Made by a program: the position numbers and the translations under genes. This document shows, one piece after another, positions 49,060 through 64,000 of a DNA stretch of 64,000 nucleotides. Source of the stretch: Gossypium raimondii (Eukaryota > Streptophyta > Magnoliopsida > Malvales > Malvaceae); assembly GCF_025698545.1 (NCBI RefSeq), contig NC_068569.1, positions 12,028,001 to 12,092,000 on the forward strand, in the 5' to 3' direction. Every line of letters starts with the position of its first letter. Position 1 is the stretch's first letter. The notes under the pieces are model-generated. The model had not been told where the DNA came from, did no database searches, and saw only the letters and a program-made list of their open reading frames with translations.

Positions 49060-49754
49060 TTGAATTACTTTGAACTTTTCCCCACTTTATTACAATTTTC
49101 TTTTAATAAAGGATGATCATCACCATTTTTTTTCTTTAATAATATATTAAAATTGTGTAAAAATTATGATCCAGCTATGGGTAAAGTGCATGGTGCTTCC
49201 AAAAGGAATTACAAAGAAGATGCTTAACAAACCAACCACTGCCAATCTAATAATTAATTTATATGTTTAGGCTACTAACCATGTTACTTTTATGTTAACT
49301 AATGTCTTAAGCCTTGAGATACCCATATAATGCCCTATTTTCTCATGGTGAACAATCTTTAAGCTGATTCTCTAACATGCTCCTCATTTCCAAATTCCCA
49401 ACATACTGTTTCAAAATGAGTGAAACTTATTGAAATATATAATAATGGCGGCGTAAAGTTTAAGTTTCAAAAAATAATTCAACCAAAACCCAAATTATGG
49501 GAATGAGAATAAGCAAAAAAGCTTGGTTAGAATGAGTTATCAGTCCAGGCTGGTATACAGTTTACAAAGGAAATTAAAATAAAATAATGAGATGACAGTG
49601 CCTTGAAATGATTTTGTTTGTGGTTAAAGCAGCAAAACAAAGCTGGCAATTAGTTTGAATATTAGAGCTTCGTCTATAAAAGAGTTCCATTGCAGTTAAA
49701 AGATTGTGTTCAATATATACATATAGCTTCTCTAACTTGGGTAACTTGTGAGAA
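49060..49754. other. Spacer and AGP-peptide promoter
   Basis: No gene. A TATA-like CAATATATACATATAG lies at 49711-49726, about 30-45 bases before the ATG at 49755, so it may direct the peptide gene with a short leader. Confidence 0.4.
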
Positions 49755-49946
49755 ATGGAGGGAAGCAAAATGAGCATGATTTTGATTGCCTACATCACAC
49801 TTGTTGCGAGCGGAGCGATGGGTTTGAGGGAGGACCAAGGAGCGGTTGCACCCTCACCAATGGAAAGTGGCGGAGTGGCTCTGGGTGTTCCGGCCGCACT
49901 TGCTGCTGCCTTGGCTTCTATGCTTGCATTTGGCTGCTTCTTTTGA
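49755..49946 (+). CDS. Small secreted arabinogalactan-type peptide, probably GPI-anchored
   Basis: A 63-aa intronless frame with an N-terminal signal peptide (MSMILIAYITLVASGAMG), a short mature segment with AVAPSP, and a hydrophobic C-terminal tail (GVPAALAAALASMLAFGCFF). The tail follows small residues (MESGGVA) that could serve as the GPI attachment site. Arabinogalactan peptides of plants share this plan: signal, a few AP/SP motifs for hydroxyproline glycosylation, and a GPI signal. Only one clear APSP motif is present, fewer than in typical AG peptides, so a different small GPI-anchored peptide is possible. An upstream TATA-like box supports expression. Confidence 0.6.
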   Translation: MEGSKMSMILIAYITLVASGAMGLREDQGAVAPSPMESGGVALGVPAALAAALASMLAFGCFF

Positions 49947-50839
49947 TTTTAATTCCTTTGGTGAATACTGTTTTCCAGTTTCCATTTCCTTTCATTTGCC
50001 AACTAGTTTCTTTCTCTGTAAATTTCATTGTTATTTTTAAGTAATTGAATAAAATCTTGATTTATTTATTCTTTTTTGTTGTTTAGCTTTCTCATAGCAA
50101 ATCTGGAACAGGTACTGTGCTGAAAAGGGGATGTTAAAAACAAAACACACACTAACCAGAAGAATAAATAAGAGAAATTTTGTTCAAGTGTTAAAACAGT
50201 TGAATTTATGTAGATTTTTTCAATTTTGTTTTTTTCTTCCGTTTCTTCATACAACAACTCCTATAGGCGTTTTGTGCCCAAGGCAGTAAGGGTTTTTTTC
50301 CCTCTTAGTTTTTGCGTATGCCTAAAACTACATATATGAATGGTCTGAATTTTTTATTTAAAATTCGAATTTGGTGTCATACAAATATTTCATGTCAAAA
50401 ATAATTTTGCTGAAAACAACTCCTAAATTTTATCATATACATAACAGGAAACAAACATAAATGTATTAGTTAATTTTAACTAAAAAAATAAAGGTCAAAT
50501 TGATAATAAAAAACAATTGTATACATTAATTAATAAAGAAAACGTTCAAATCAGGTTCCAAAGAACCAACTTATAAGTACTTCATTAAAGCATTGATCTC
50601 AACTTTCTGCATCTTCAGTCTCCAAAGAATACATGTTACATCAAATTCGGGAATATGTAAGACCTATTTCTGAGCACTTCACAGTTCACCTAATATCAGC
50701 TACACGACATGATCATTCTTTTAAGATCTTAGACTAAATCATGAGTATTATAACTTTCATGTCACAATGAAGCAGAACCATCATAGAAGATCAGCTCCAT
50801 ACCTGCTTATTTTGGTTGATCCTGGTCTTCTCTTACATC
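49947..50839. other. Spacer between the AGP-type peptide and MCM3
   Basis: AT-rich; probably 3' UTRs of the two convergent genes. No RNA gene seen. Confidence 0.5.
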
Positions 50840-55304
<4,465 letters not shown>

Positions 55305-55398
55305 TTTTTTTTCCTTCTTACTGTACTACAGTATTGAGACCAAAGTGCTAATTCGATGAGCTACTTTTCCTTTTTCTTCTTCAGCCCTAGACCCTGGT

Positions 55399-55440
55399 AT
55401 TGGCGGGAACAAGTGAGATGATGGCTGTTTTGGCGGGAAT
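55399..55440 (-). promoter_or_regulatory. Two E2F-type sites upstream of MCM3
   Basis: ATTGGCGGGAAC at 55399-55410 and TTTTGGCGGGAA at 55428-55439 both fit the plant E2F consensus WTTSSCSS. They lie about 95-135 bases before the MCM3 start codon. Paired E2F sites in this position are typical of plant MCM genes and predict G1/S expression. Confidence 0.75.
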
Positions 55441-55489
55441 TGAGTCAATGTATATATTTTAAATATTGTGCGAAGCGTATAACAACTAT

Positions 55490-55562
55490 GACTTCATGAC
55501 CCAATGGGTATGGCGCTGGTCTACGGATGAAGAGGTTCTGGGTTCGATCCCCAGTGGAGGTG
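55490..55562 (+). pseudogene. tRNA-Arg(ACG)-derived pseudogene
   Basis: Same length and order as the tRNA-Arg at 47079-47151: GACTTCATGACCCAATGGGT at the 5' end, CTGGTCTACGGA at the anticodon loop and an intact T arm CTGGGTTCGATCCCCAG. The 3' side of the anticodon stem is ATGAA instead of ACCAG, so that stem cannot pair, and the acceptor ends in GGAGGTG instead of GGAGTCG. It is likely inactive as a tRNA, although its B box is intact. Confidence 0.8.
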
Positions 55563-56694
55563 GATTTGTTTATTTTACTTTGATTTTTGGTATTGTAATC
55601 CAAAATAAATATTGGGCTCCCATAAAACCCATCTGTTATGAAAATCCGGAGCCAGAGGGCTTAATGTTATTTCGCTGATTATTTGGGAGTTGATGAGTCT
55701 TATTTTATCATTCTAATTCGATTGATATTGAGTTAAATTTAAAATTTTAACATTCTTTAGATTTTTTTAAATTTTTATATATATTTTTAAAAAAATACAA
55801 ATTTTGGAATTTTTATAAATATTTAAATTTTGTTTTTTATTTTTGTTGAGGCTTGAGAGTGACCAATTTGCTAATTTTAAAAATCGACGGGAACTAAAAA
55901 GATATTTACACTAATCTGTCATTCGACTCGAACTCAAAACAAGACTCGAATAATTCAAAATTTAAAATCTTTTTCTTAAATTGACTTTTACTCACCCCTA
56001 ATTATTATCATGAACTATCACCTCAAATATATAGTGATTAATCATATCTAGTTATTTATTAAACTTCACAACCATTCCAACAGAACCACAAATTACATTG
56101 AATATGTTTCAATTTAATTTAACACCAGTAAAGGTCGATTGTGCATTAAATTATAGTGTTATTGCTTTTGCAGAGATTGGGGGTTCAAATGCTGTCGAGG
56201 GAATAAAGAAATCAGACGATGGTCTGCGAAGAGATGTAGTAAGGAGGTAAAAGGAGGAGGAGAAGATCCCTCCCCAAGGTTAGAGGGCTTAACTTAGATC
56301 GGTCACTTAAAGCAGCACAACCAGAGAGGTTCTGTTTAGGCGGGAATTTACCCAATAGTTTATAAATCCAATCAAAGTAGTAATGAAGAGCAACCCAGTT
56401 CACATGGTACGTATTTAAAACAGAACAAAATCTCTCCTTCATTAATTGCCTCATCAAATATTGTCGTGTTGGTGTTGAAAATATACGAGTTCACCAATTC
56501 CTAGGCTAAAGCTAGAATTCAACTCAAAATCATTCCGAAACTGACAAAATCACAAATTGGCTCTCACGAAAAGTTACACAAGGATTGAAGCAGCCTCCAC
56601 ATCCACAAACAAATACCTGACTCGCTCTTTTAAGGATCAATATTCTCTATCATCATCTTTCCTAACAAATGCAGAACACGTAAGTAACAGACTT
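55563..56694. other. Spacer between tRNA-like relic and KAS I
   Basis: AT-rich to about 56150, then of mixed composition (probable KAS I 3' UTR at the right end). No gene supported. Confidence 0.5.
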
Positions 56695-59600
56695 TCATGG
56701 CTTGAAGGCTGAAAATGCCACCACCGAGTTGTGTCCTCCAAATCCAAATGAATTTGAGATTGCTGAATCCACAAGAACAAGTCGATTAGAATTACAGAAC
56801 ACACAGGTTCTGGATGATCCGTATCCATCAAAATGTAAGTATATAGACAGAGATGGTGTGCTTCCCAAGAAAGGATAAAGAGTCTTACCAACATTAACCT
56901 CGTGCTGCTGCTTTTTGTTGGCAACAGTGTCAAATTCAACTGATGGCTCTGGATTCTGCATTCAAAAAATTTAGCACTTCAAGGTATCTAAAGAGATCTA
57001 GCATTTAAACATGAAGTAGAGGAAAGAACCAAATATATTTTAAACACTCCCAAAATGTTCTTTTCCAAGTAGTAAAAAAATATTGAGTTACCAAAAAGGG
57101 GTGCCATAAATAAACATAAAAATTTGAAAAAACAAAACAGAGTTCAGGCGGGGTTTGGTCCCCATTAAATCAAATATTCGAGACTTGGTAGACAATTTGA
57201 AGAAAAATTAGTAATGGGGAATTACTGTAAATAAAAGTTTTAAAGAAAAAGGAAAACCGATAAATGACCAAGACTCGCACACACTATCTTAAGTTAGTTT
57301 TAATACACTTTACAGAACAAACAAGGTGCATTAAACAGGAAACTGGCACATACAAATTGGTTTATGGAGGGATGCAGCCATCCCGTGGTAATGGCTTTCA
57401 CCGTGGCAATGGCTTCTAAACCGCCTGCTGCACCCAGACAGTGCCCTATCATCGACTGAAACAAAAAGCAAAGCATTTTAGCCAATAGCAAAAGCGTAAC
57501 ATCACGGCATGGTAATCTCAAATTTTGCAAGAGAAAGAAAAGGTACCTTTGTTGCATTGATTTTGATGCCAGATGTATTCTTGAATACCTTTTTAATAGC
57601 GTTTATCTCAGCCAGATCACCAGCAAGAGTAGAAGTTGCATGTGCATTTATGTAGTTTACCTGAAATACGGAACTTACTTAGTTCGCTAATTTTTCCACC
57701 TTTGGAACCATGCATAAATTTTAGAAAACACATATATTCTTAAACCTATTATTGATGTTAAGTCAACAACACTGTGTTAACTAGTCACTATAATGATTTA
57801 TGAACCGCAACCATTAGAACGGTTCTCTACAGTCTCACTTAAAATTGGAACCTGGATCTAATAGATAAAATAGAAGTTAACTCGATACAGATTTTGTGAA
57901 GACAAGCCAAAGACAAACATTAAATGCACCATAAAACATAGAATTTGGAGTGCTATCGATTCACCCCCGCCCCCCAAACTCTAAATGCCTGCACAGGAGT
58001 CAGCAAACCTAGATAGAAAGAAACAACATAACATGGGAGAAGATGAATATCTAGAAACCAGAACAACCTAACTGGATTTCCGCACCATATATTAAGAGAA
58101 TTGGTTGAAAAAGCATAGAATCACCTCTTCAGGAGACACACCAGCATCTTCAAGGCTTCTCTCAATGCATGAGGACACCCCAAGACCATCAGATCTTGGA
58201 TCAGTCATATGATAAGCATCACAATTAACAGCTCCACCTAAGTACTCAGCAATAATTGGTGCACCTCTTTTCATGGCATGTTCCAAGCTTTCCATTACCT
58301 GGAAAGCAAAATAAACAACTCATTATAAAAGGCTATGGCATTTCCCCCAGTTCAAGATCAGTAAGCAAGTAACAATCAAGCCAAGAATCTATATGGAAAA
58401 GCAGCATCCACTGACTCAAGACCATGTCTCATTAATCAAGTAGTTCAAAGTGATAAAAAGAGGGGGAAAGTATGCAAGTATAACTGGAAAACTTTTCACG
58501 AATTCCCAAGTCGGTGAAAATTTATACTTCATTCCTACAAAAGACCACAATAATGCGTACAAAAGTTTACATAGATAGTGAATTAGGTTCCATCAGTATA
58601 AAACAACACAATACAATGGCAAAGATTTTGATATTGTAAAGGAAGTGTTCAGCCCCCTCCCTTCACCCCCACATAGTCAGACTCCCCATCAGGCCACAAA
58701 GCATCTCTTAACAACAGTATCAAGGATCACCAATGGAGGCAAAACAAGGTGCTAAACAGGCATAAACAACATAACAACTAAAAAAGAAGTCAAATGATGC
58801 ATATAAAGGATTACTATGTAAACTTACCAATACTCCAGCACCCTCACCCATAACAAAGCCATCTCGGTCTTTGTCCCATGGTCTTGAAGCAGTTTGAGGG
58901 TCATCATTTCTTTGAGACAATGCCCTGCAGGCAACAAAGCCCCCCAGCCCAATAGGAATAATTGCAGCCTCAGTTCCACCAGCAATCATCATTTCAGCCT
59001 CACCTCGACGGATGTGGTTGGCAGCAGCATAGAAGCAATAATTGGAGGTAGCACAAGCAGTTGAAATTGAATAATTTGGACCCATGAGACCAAGATCAAT
59101 GGCTAGCAAGGCAGATGACATGTTTGTTATAGCATAGGGAATGAAGAATGGTGTTATTTTTCTATAGCCTTTCTCTATCAGATTTTGGACGCCATCAGAG
59201 AACACTGTTAGACCACCCATACCAGTTCCAACTAGCACTCCAGCTCGCTCCTTATCGATCTGCAACGTATACAAAATTCTGTAAGCATTACAGGGAGAAA
59301 AAGTAGTAAAGGAACATTATTTAACGAAGCACTGCTAACAAGAGCCGAAGCTAAATCACAAAATAAAAAGTGAGTTGATAATCTAAAAACCAGACGAGAG
59401 AAATAATGAATCCACAGTCCTGTAAGCACTCATGTAATTCTAAGAACAGATTTCACTCTCAACATATCTTTTTCATTCTGTAGGGTAGGATTGATGCAGG
59501 CGACTATACCGATGCTATAAAACATAAAACCCCAGTAAATATGCTCACAAAAAATAGAAATCAAATAAAATCAATAATGCTAAAAGAACAATCGGGTAAC

Positions 59601-60300
59601 AAGCACAAAAAGCATCAGGGTTTGTAAAGTTAAATTAAATCTTGCTGAGGTTCGAAAGTCATGCAAATAAAGAAGCAACTCTTTCTTGTGAAAATCGCAC
59701 ATCAAGGCAAGCCAAGCCAATAAAGGAATAAACTTTGGGTCTCTAGTTCAGGAATAAAACCTACAAAAATGCAAATCACTAGCAAAACAGCCCAAGTAAC
59801 AAAACCCAACAAGCAAGAACCACTGAAAAACCCACCTTGGATAACTTATCGCCCCCGAGATCAGCATCTTCCAAAGCCTTCTTTCCTGCAACAATGCAGT
59901 ACCTCAAGCAATCGTCAAGTCGCCTATCGTTCTTTCCGTCAATGTAACCCTGAGAAGAGAAACCCCGGATCTGACCGGCGAACCGGGTAGGAAACTTGGA
60001 AGCATCGAACCGGTCGATGAGTCCGATCCCGCTTTCCCCAGCCAGCAACTTATCGTAATAAGCATCGACATCATTCCCAAAAACGGAAACCAATCCCATA
60101 CCCGTAATAACGACCCGTTTTTTGGGGTCCTTCTCGCGCTTGGGAGCAGATACGGTGGGGGATGAAGCGGTGATGGAAGAGAATTTCTTGGTTGGCCTGG
60201 GAACGAGTCTCGATGCATTGGGGAAATGGATATTGAGTTTGGGTTTTTGGAGAGGTTTTAGAGGGGAAGCTCGAAGAGATGAGGCTTGAAGAGCTTCCAT
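56695..60300 (-). CDS. KAS1: 3-oxoacyl-[acyl-carrier-protein] synthase I, plastid (KAS I)
   Basis: Seven exons on the minus strand: 59836-60300, 58828-59259, 58125-58298, 57547-57660, 57354-57455, 56889-56955 and 56695-56762. They total 1,422 bases (473 aa), the usual KAS I length, with agreeing phases. The enzyme condenses malonyl-ACP with C4-C14 acyl-ACPs in plastid fatty-acid synthesis. Visible: a Ser/Pro/Lys-rich transit peptide (about the first 45-50 residues), the thiolase-fold start KRVVITGMGLVSVFGNDV, nucleophile Cys224 in STACATSNYC, His364 in NAHATSTLAGD, His400 in MIGHCLGAAGG, and the C-terminal SFGFGGHN. The ATG at 60300 (MEALQASSLRASP) fits the family; an in-frame ATG 51 bases upstream lies in the leader. 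The catalytic set is complete, so the gene looks functional. Confidence 0.96.
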
Positions 60301-61279
60301 GACTCGTGGGAACTGGGGAAAGAGCTTAGGGCGATAATAACAAAGTGACACTGAGCAGCCAATAAAAACGAAAACTTTACTGTATATATAGTCAGAGCCT
60401 CAAATCTGGATTGTGGAACTACTTAGAGGGCTGCCTCCAATTGCACTTATGACTCACCTTACCGGCCGCCCAGCCACTGGGACGAGTTTATATAGCGAGG
60501 CTATTATCCACACATTATTTTATTTTTATTTTTGTTCATTCGTGTAAATCCAACTTCATAAATTCATGGAAGGTGCAACTAATCCTTATACATTCCGGAT
60601 TTCAATCCTTTGGAATGTCAAATTATTTCATCCTTACACTATAAAAATGTTTATTTTATTTTAAAATATGGCTTTTTCAGTTTGATTATAAATTATAATG
60701 AATATTTATAATTATTTCAATATACATTATTTCTAATTATGCTCGTATTTTTATTCTTTAATAATTATTATTATCTTAATAAGGAAAGTTTTACAGTTCT
60801 ATCCAATCATTTTTCCCATATAATTTATCTTGAGAAATATTTAATGTATCATAAGTGCATAAATTTTATGTACCTTTTCTGAATAATATCATAATATTTC
60901 TTTATTAAATGAAAAACAGTAGAGAAATGTCAATTGAGTCTTAATTTAATTGGCATGGGTAATATTATCAATACAAAAAGATGTTGTTTCGAGTGCACTG
61001 AAACACAATATCTTTTTATTCATGAGTTGGGAGGGGTTATACCTAATTATAGGCATTGCGTGGTGGAAAACTTATAAATAAATCTTGATAACTTTATTTA
61101 AACACAATTAAATAATAATTATTTATAAATAAATACTAAAACCTTGAACTTTATTTACAAGTCCTTCGTAGTTTTTTGTTTAATTTAATGATAATGTATC
61201 ATATTATTATTCACTAATAGTGCATGAGATTTATACACCAATTATGTGAGTAAATTAAAAAAAATGTTTGTTTTAAAAC
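60301..61279. other. KAS I promoter side and AT-rich spacer
   Basis: A TATA-like CTGTATATATAG (minus strand CTATATATACAG) lies at 60382-60393, about 85 bases before the KAS I ATG. Beyond about 60.5 kb only AT-rich spacer is seen. Confidence 0.45.
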
Positions 61280-63244
61280 ATTTTTAGCAAAATAGGTCGG
61301 TTTTTTTTTTCAAATTTAGAAAAATAGGTCGATTTTGGAGAGATAGATAGAAAACCCTTATTGCAGGAAGCGTTTTCAGCTGGCATATTGAAAAATGCTT
61401 TTTACAAAACACATTTTCTTTTGGCACATTAACTCTCTTAGTCAGATGATTGAATGTTAGTGATTTTGTCCTTTAGTCTCGAGTTTGATTTTTTTCTTAC
61501 TCACATTTGTATTTTTTAATTTCACGTTGTTTTAAATTTTTTTTAATCTTTAATTAATAATTATATTATTTTCAAATTTTTAATTCATCTTTTAATTAAT
61601 AACTCTTTTATTTATATAAATATGTAAGTATATAATGAAATTATATAAATTTTTACACATTTTAAAAAATTTGAATTAATGTTATCAATTAATAATTTTT
61701 ATTTTTAAAATTTATAGTTCTTTTATTTATATAAATAAAATAATAAATATGTAATTATATAATGAAAAATATAAAATTTATTTATAACTCTTTTAATTAA
61801 TGATAAATATAAAAATCATATAATTTAGTTATATAATTACATAATTGTTATTTTATTTACATAAATAAAAGAAGTATTAATTAAAAAAGTTAAAATACTA
61901 TATTTATTAATTAAAATTAAAAGAATAAAACAACATAAAATAAAATATACAAATATGAAGAGGAACGGAACTTGAAATTGAATGAAGAGTTTCATAGAAA
62001 GTGTTTTCCAACATATGTGCTGAAAATGCTAATTGAAGAAAGTATTTATTTTATTTCTTTCTCCAAATGAAAAAAACCGATCTACTGTACAATTTTTCCT
62101 AATTTTCCGCCAGATTAAATATTATTGCTTGCTCATTCTTGAACAACTATTTGTTTCTATCCGCAACATTTCGCTTCTTAAAAGGTTCGGATTATGTTAG
62201 TATGATAGTATCGACATCCATGCACCATACATATTTCTCCAATACAAAAATCCCTTTTAGCCTCATCTCATTTTCTCTCTATAAACAATTAAATATCCAA
62301 TACTATTTTTTTCCTAAGTATATCTACACGCGCAAATATAAATATATGTTGAATTCCTTGTTCCTTTCAATGGCAATCAATCCTCCAAAACTTTCGGCAT
62401 ACGAAGGAATAATTTAAATATTTAAAATAAACAAAATTTATAATAGATTATTCTACGTATCAACGATAAGCATTAAAATATCATCTTCAATCATGGGCAA
62501 AGTAACTCGTATGATTTTCATGAGTTAATTGTATACATATTTTAAGGGAGAGTAGCCGAGATATGAAATCAATGTATGGAGATGTCTTCTCTAATACTTG
62601 TCAAAACCATGTATGTGAAAACTCGTAGCTTAACTTATAAAATAGTGTATATCTTGATTAAATAAGTCACGGTTTTGTCTTCAGAGTTTCTCCTGACATT
62701 GATGTGTTGACATTCATGGCATTTCTGCAAGAGGAAGAAGACGCAAATGTTTGTCAATGTTGCCACTACTTTTGTGGATTTATATGACCTGTTTAGGCTT
62801 GCTGAAGTTTTTTAGTAAGCTTGTATAGAGATATCATGACAATAAAAAATATTAGTGCACGGCATAGGACGCCAACGATATTGATGGTTGATTGTTCATA
62901 TTCAAGCTCTGGACTTGAAAAGGGAATTAAAAGCTACATGTGATATTGCAAGCCAGAAAGGAGCAGGGTTTGGATCCGGCTGTTCATAGTAAATATTCAT
63001 GGATTTTATGCCTACTGAGAGCTGCAGCTGCTGCTTTCTTCTTTTTTGAAATTCCCCTCGTCCTCTATTACTTGAATGTTGGATCAGGGGATTATGCCTT
63101 CTTCTTCTTCTTTCTCTGAGTTTGTATTGTTTAATAAAACAATTAAATCCCAGCCTTGATGCATATTTCATTCTAGCTTTTATACCAACATAATTTTTAG
63201 TTTCTATAATTAATAAAATGAGTATCTTATCCAATTTTGATAAG
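61280..63244. other. AT-rich spacer with worn repeat
   Basis: Phrases such as AAATAGGTCGATTTTGGAGA near 61325 and CCGATCTACTGTACAATTTT near 62078 suggest a worn inverted element of about 0.8 kb. Frames at 62139-62417 and 62902-63234 have no family resemblance. Confidence 0.35.
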
Positions 63245-63990
63245 GTTAAATTACACCAATTATAAAATTTTCATATTAGGCACTCAAAATAAAAATTTTA
63301 TAATTTGAGCACTTATGTTACATAGTTCCATAATTTTGACCACTCCTATTAAAATCACAAATGGCAAGTTGGCATGACAGTTAAAAATTAATATAATAAT
63401 AAATTTAGTCTTCAACTTTTATATATTATATTGATTTAGTCATAAATTTAAAAATTAACTGTTAACATTTACAAATATTTTCAATTTGATCCTAATTCTA
63501 AAAAAATCAAAGAAATGCATAAAACATATAAATATTTTAAATATATATATATAAATTTAAAATTATATATATAAAAATTATTGTTGACAAAAAAATATAT
63601 AAAATGTAATATTAATATTATAATTTAAATTTATTATTATATTTTTCGAGACTATTTATGTATTTTTAAATTTTATATATTATTTTTTGTGAACAATCAT
63701 TTTTATTTTTATATATTTTTAAATTTATTATTATATTTTTGGAAATATTTATGTTTTTCATATATTTCTTTGAATTTTTTAGAATTAGGATCAAATTGAA
63801 AATATTTGTAAATGATGAGGGTTAATTTTATATATTATGACTAAATTGATATAATATATAAAGGTTCAGGGCTAAATTTATTATTATACTGATTTTTTAA
63901 CTTTCACGTCAGCTTGTCGTTTGTGATTTGAACGTAAGTGACCAAAATGGCCGAACTATGTAACATAGGTGCTTAAATTACAATTTTTTT
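63245..63990. repeat. Long palindromic foldback element
   Basis: GAGCACTTATGTTACATAGT at about 63308 is mirrored by ACTATGTAACATAGGTGCTT at about 63955. Likewise TTCAATTTGATCCTAATTCT (about 63480) is mirrored by AGAATTAGGATCAAATTGAA (about 63781). The arms are about 330 bases, the centre is near 63630 and the interior is AT-rich. It is a MITE-like element whose outer right limit is close to the window edge. Confidence 0.75.
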
Positions 63991-64000
63991 TATTTTAAGT

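Noticed and set aside
60301-60351. Upstream in-frame ATG for KAS I (MSLCYYRPKLFPQ)
   Set aside because: KAS I proteins begin at MEALQ/MQALQ; the upstream codons lie next to a TATA-like box and read as leader.

Overview
This window reads as nuclear DNA of a flowering plant. It has spliced eudicot-like genes with GT-AG introns, AT-rich spacers, a plastid-targeted fatty-acid synthase, a sterol P450 family and dense transposon relics. The style of the LTRs and of the GC-rich GGGCCGGGCC inverted-repeat elements suggests a Malvaceae genome such as cotton. That is inference from memory, not something the sequence proves.

Layout. (1) 1-1.5 kb: last three exons of the plastid MraY gene (+). (2) About 1.5-42 kb: repeat-rich accessory DNA holding a broken tandem array of CYP710A sterol C-22 desaturase genes. 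Copy 1 (9.67-11.18 kb) is a pseudogene with in-frame stops, copy 2 (24.47-25.98 kb) is intact at 502 codons, and copy 3 (33.98-35.48 kb) is shifted by a tight cluster of small deletions. Flanking blocks recur around the copies, so the array grew by duplicating multi-kilobase units. The array was then loaded with nested insertions: three solo LTRs, each TG...CA with a perfect 5-bp target duplication (6740-9283, 11719-18100, 38685-41575); a family of GC-rich terminal-inverted-repeat elements; several long foldback elements; and, inside the second solo LTR, a 3.8-kb TIR element carrying introns and exons of a 20S proteasome alpha-2 (PAB1-like) gene. (3) 42-60.4 kb: a gene-dense housekeeping segment with ribosomal protein L18a (+), a shortened CCDC174-like relic (+), tRNA-Arg(ACG) (-), a C2-domain protein (-), a small arabinogalactan-type peptide (+), MCM3 (-, 16 exons, 758 aa), a decayed tRNA-Arg (+) and plastid KAS I (-, 7 exons, 473 aa). 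(4) 60.4-64 kb: AT-rich spacer ending in a long palindromic element.

How the genes fit together. They serve separate pathways: plastid peptidoglycan-type lipid I synthesis (MraY), stigmasterol formation (CYP710A), translation (RPL18a, tRNA-Arg), replication licensing (MCM3) and plastid fatty-acid elongation (KAS I). Two promoters carry recognisable logic: a telo-box upstream of RPL18a and two E2F-type sites upstream of MCM3. The most notable structure is the nested set CYP710A flank > solo LTR > gene-capturing TIR element, where a PAB1 exon lies upstream of an unrelated open exon in a compatible splice phase. A second notable point is an empty-site/filled-site pair that fixes the ends and 5-bp target duplication of the GC-rich element.
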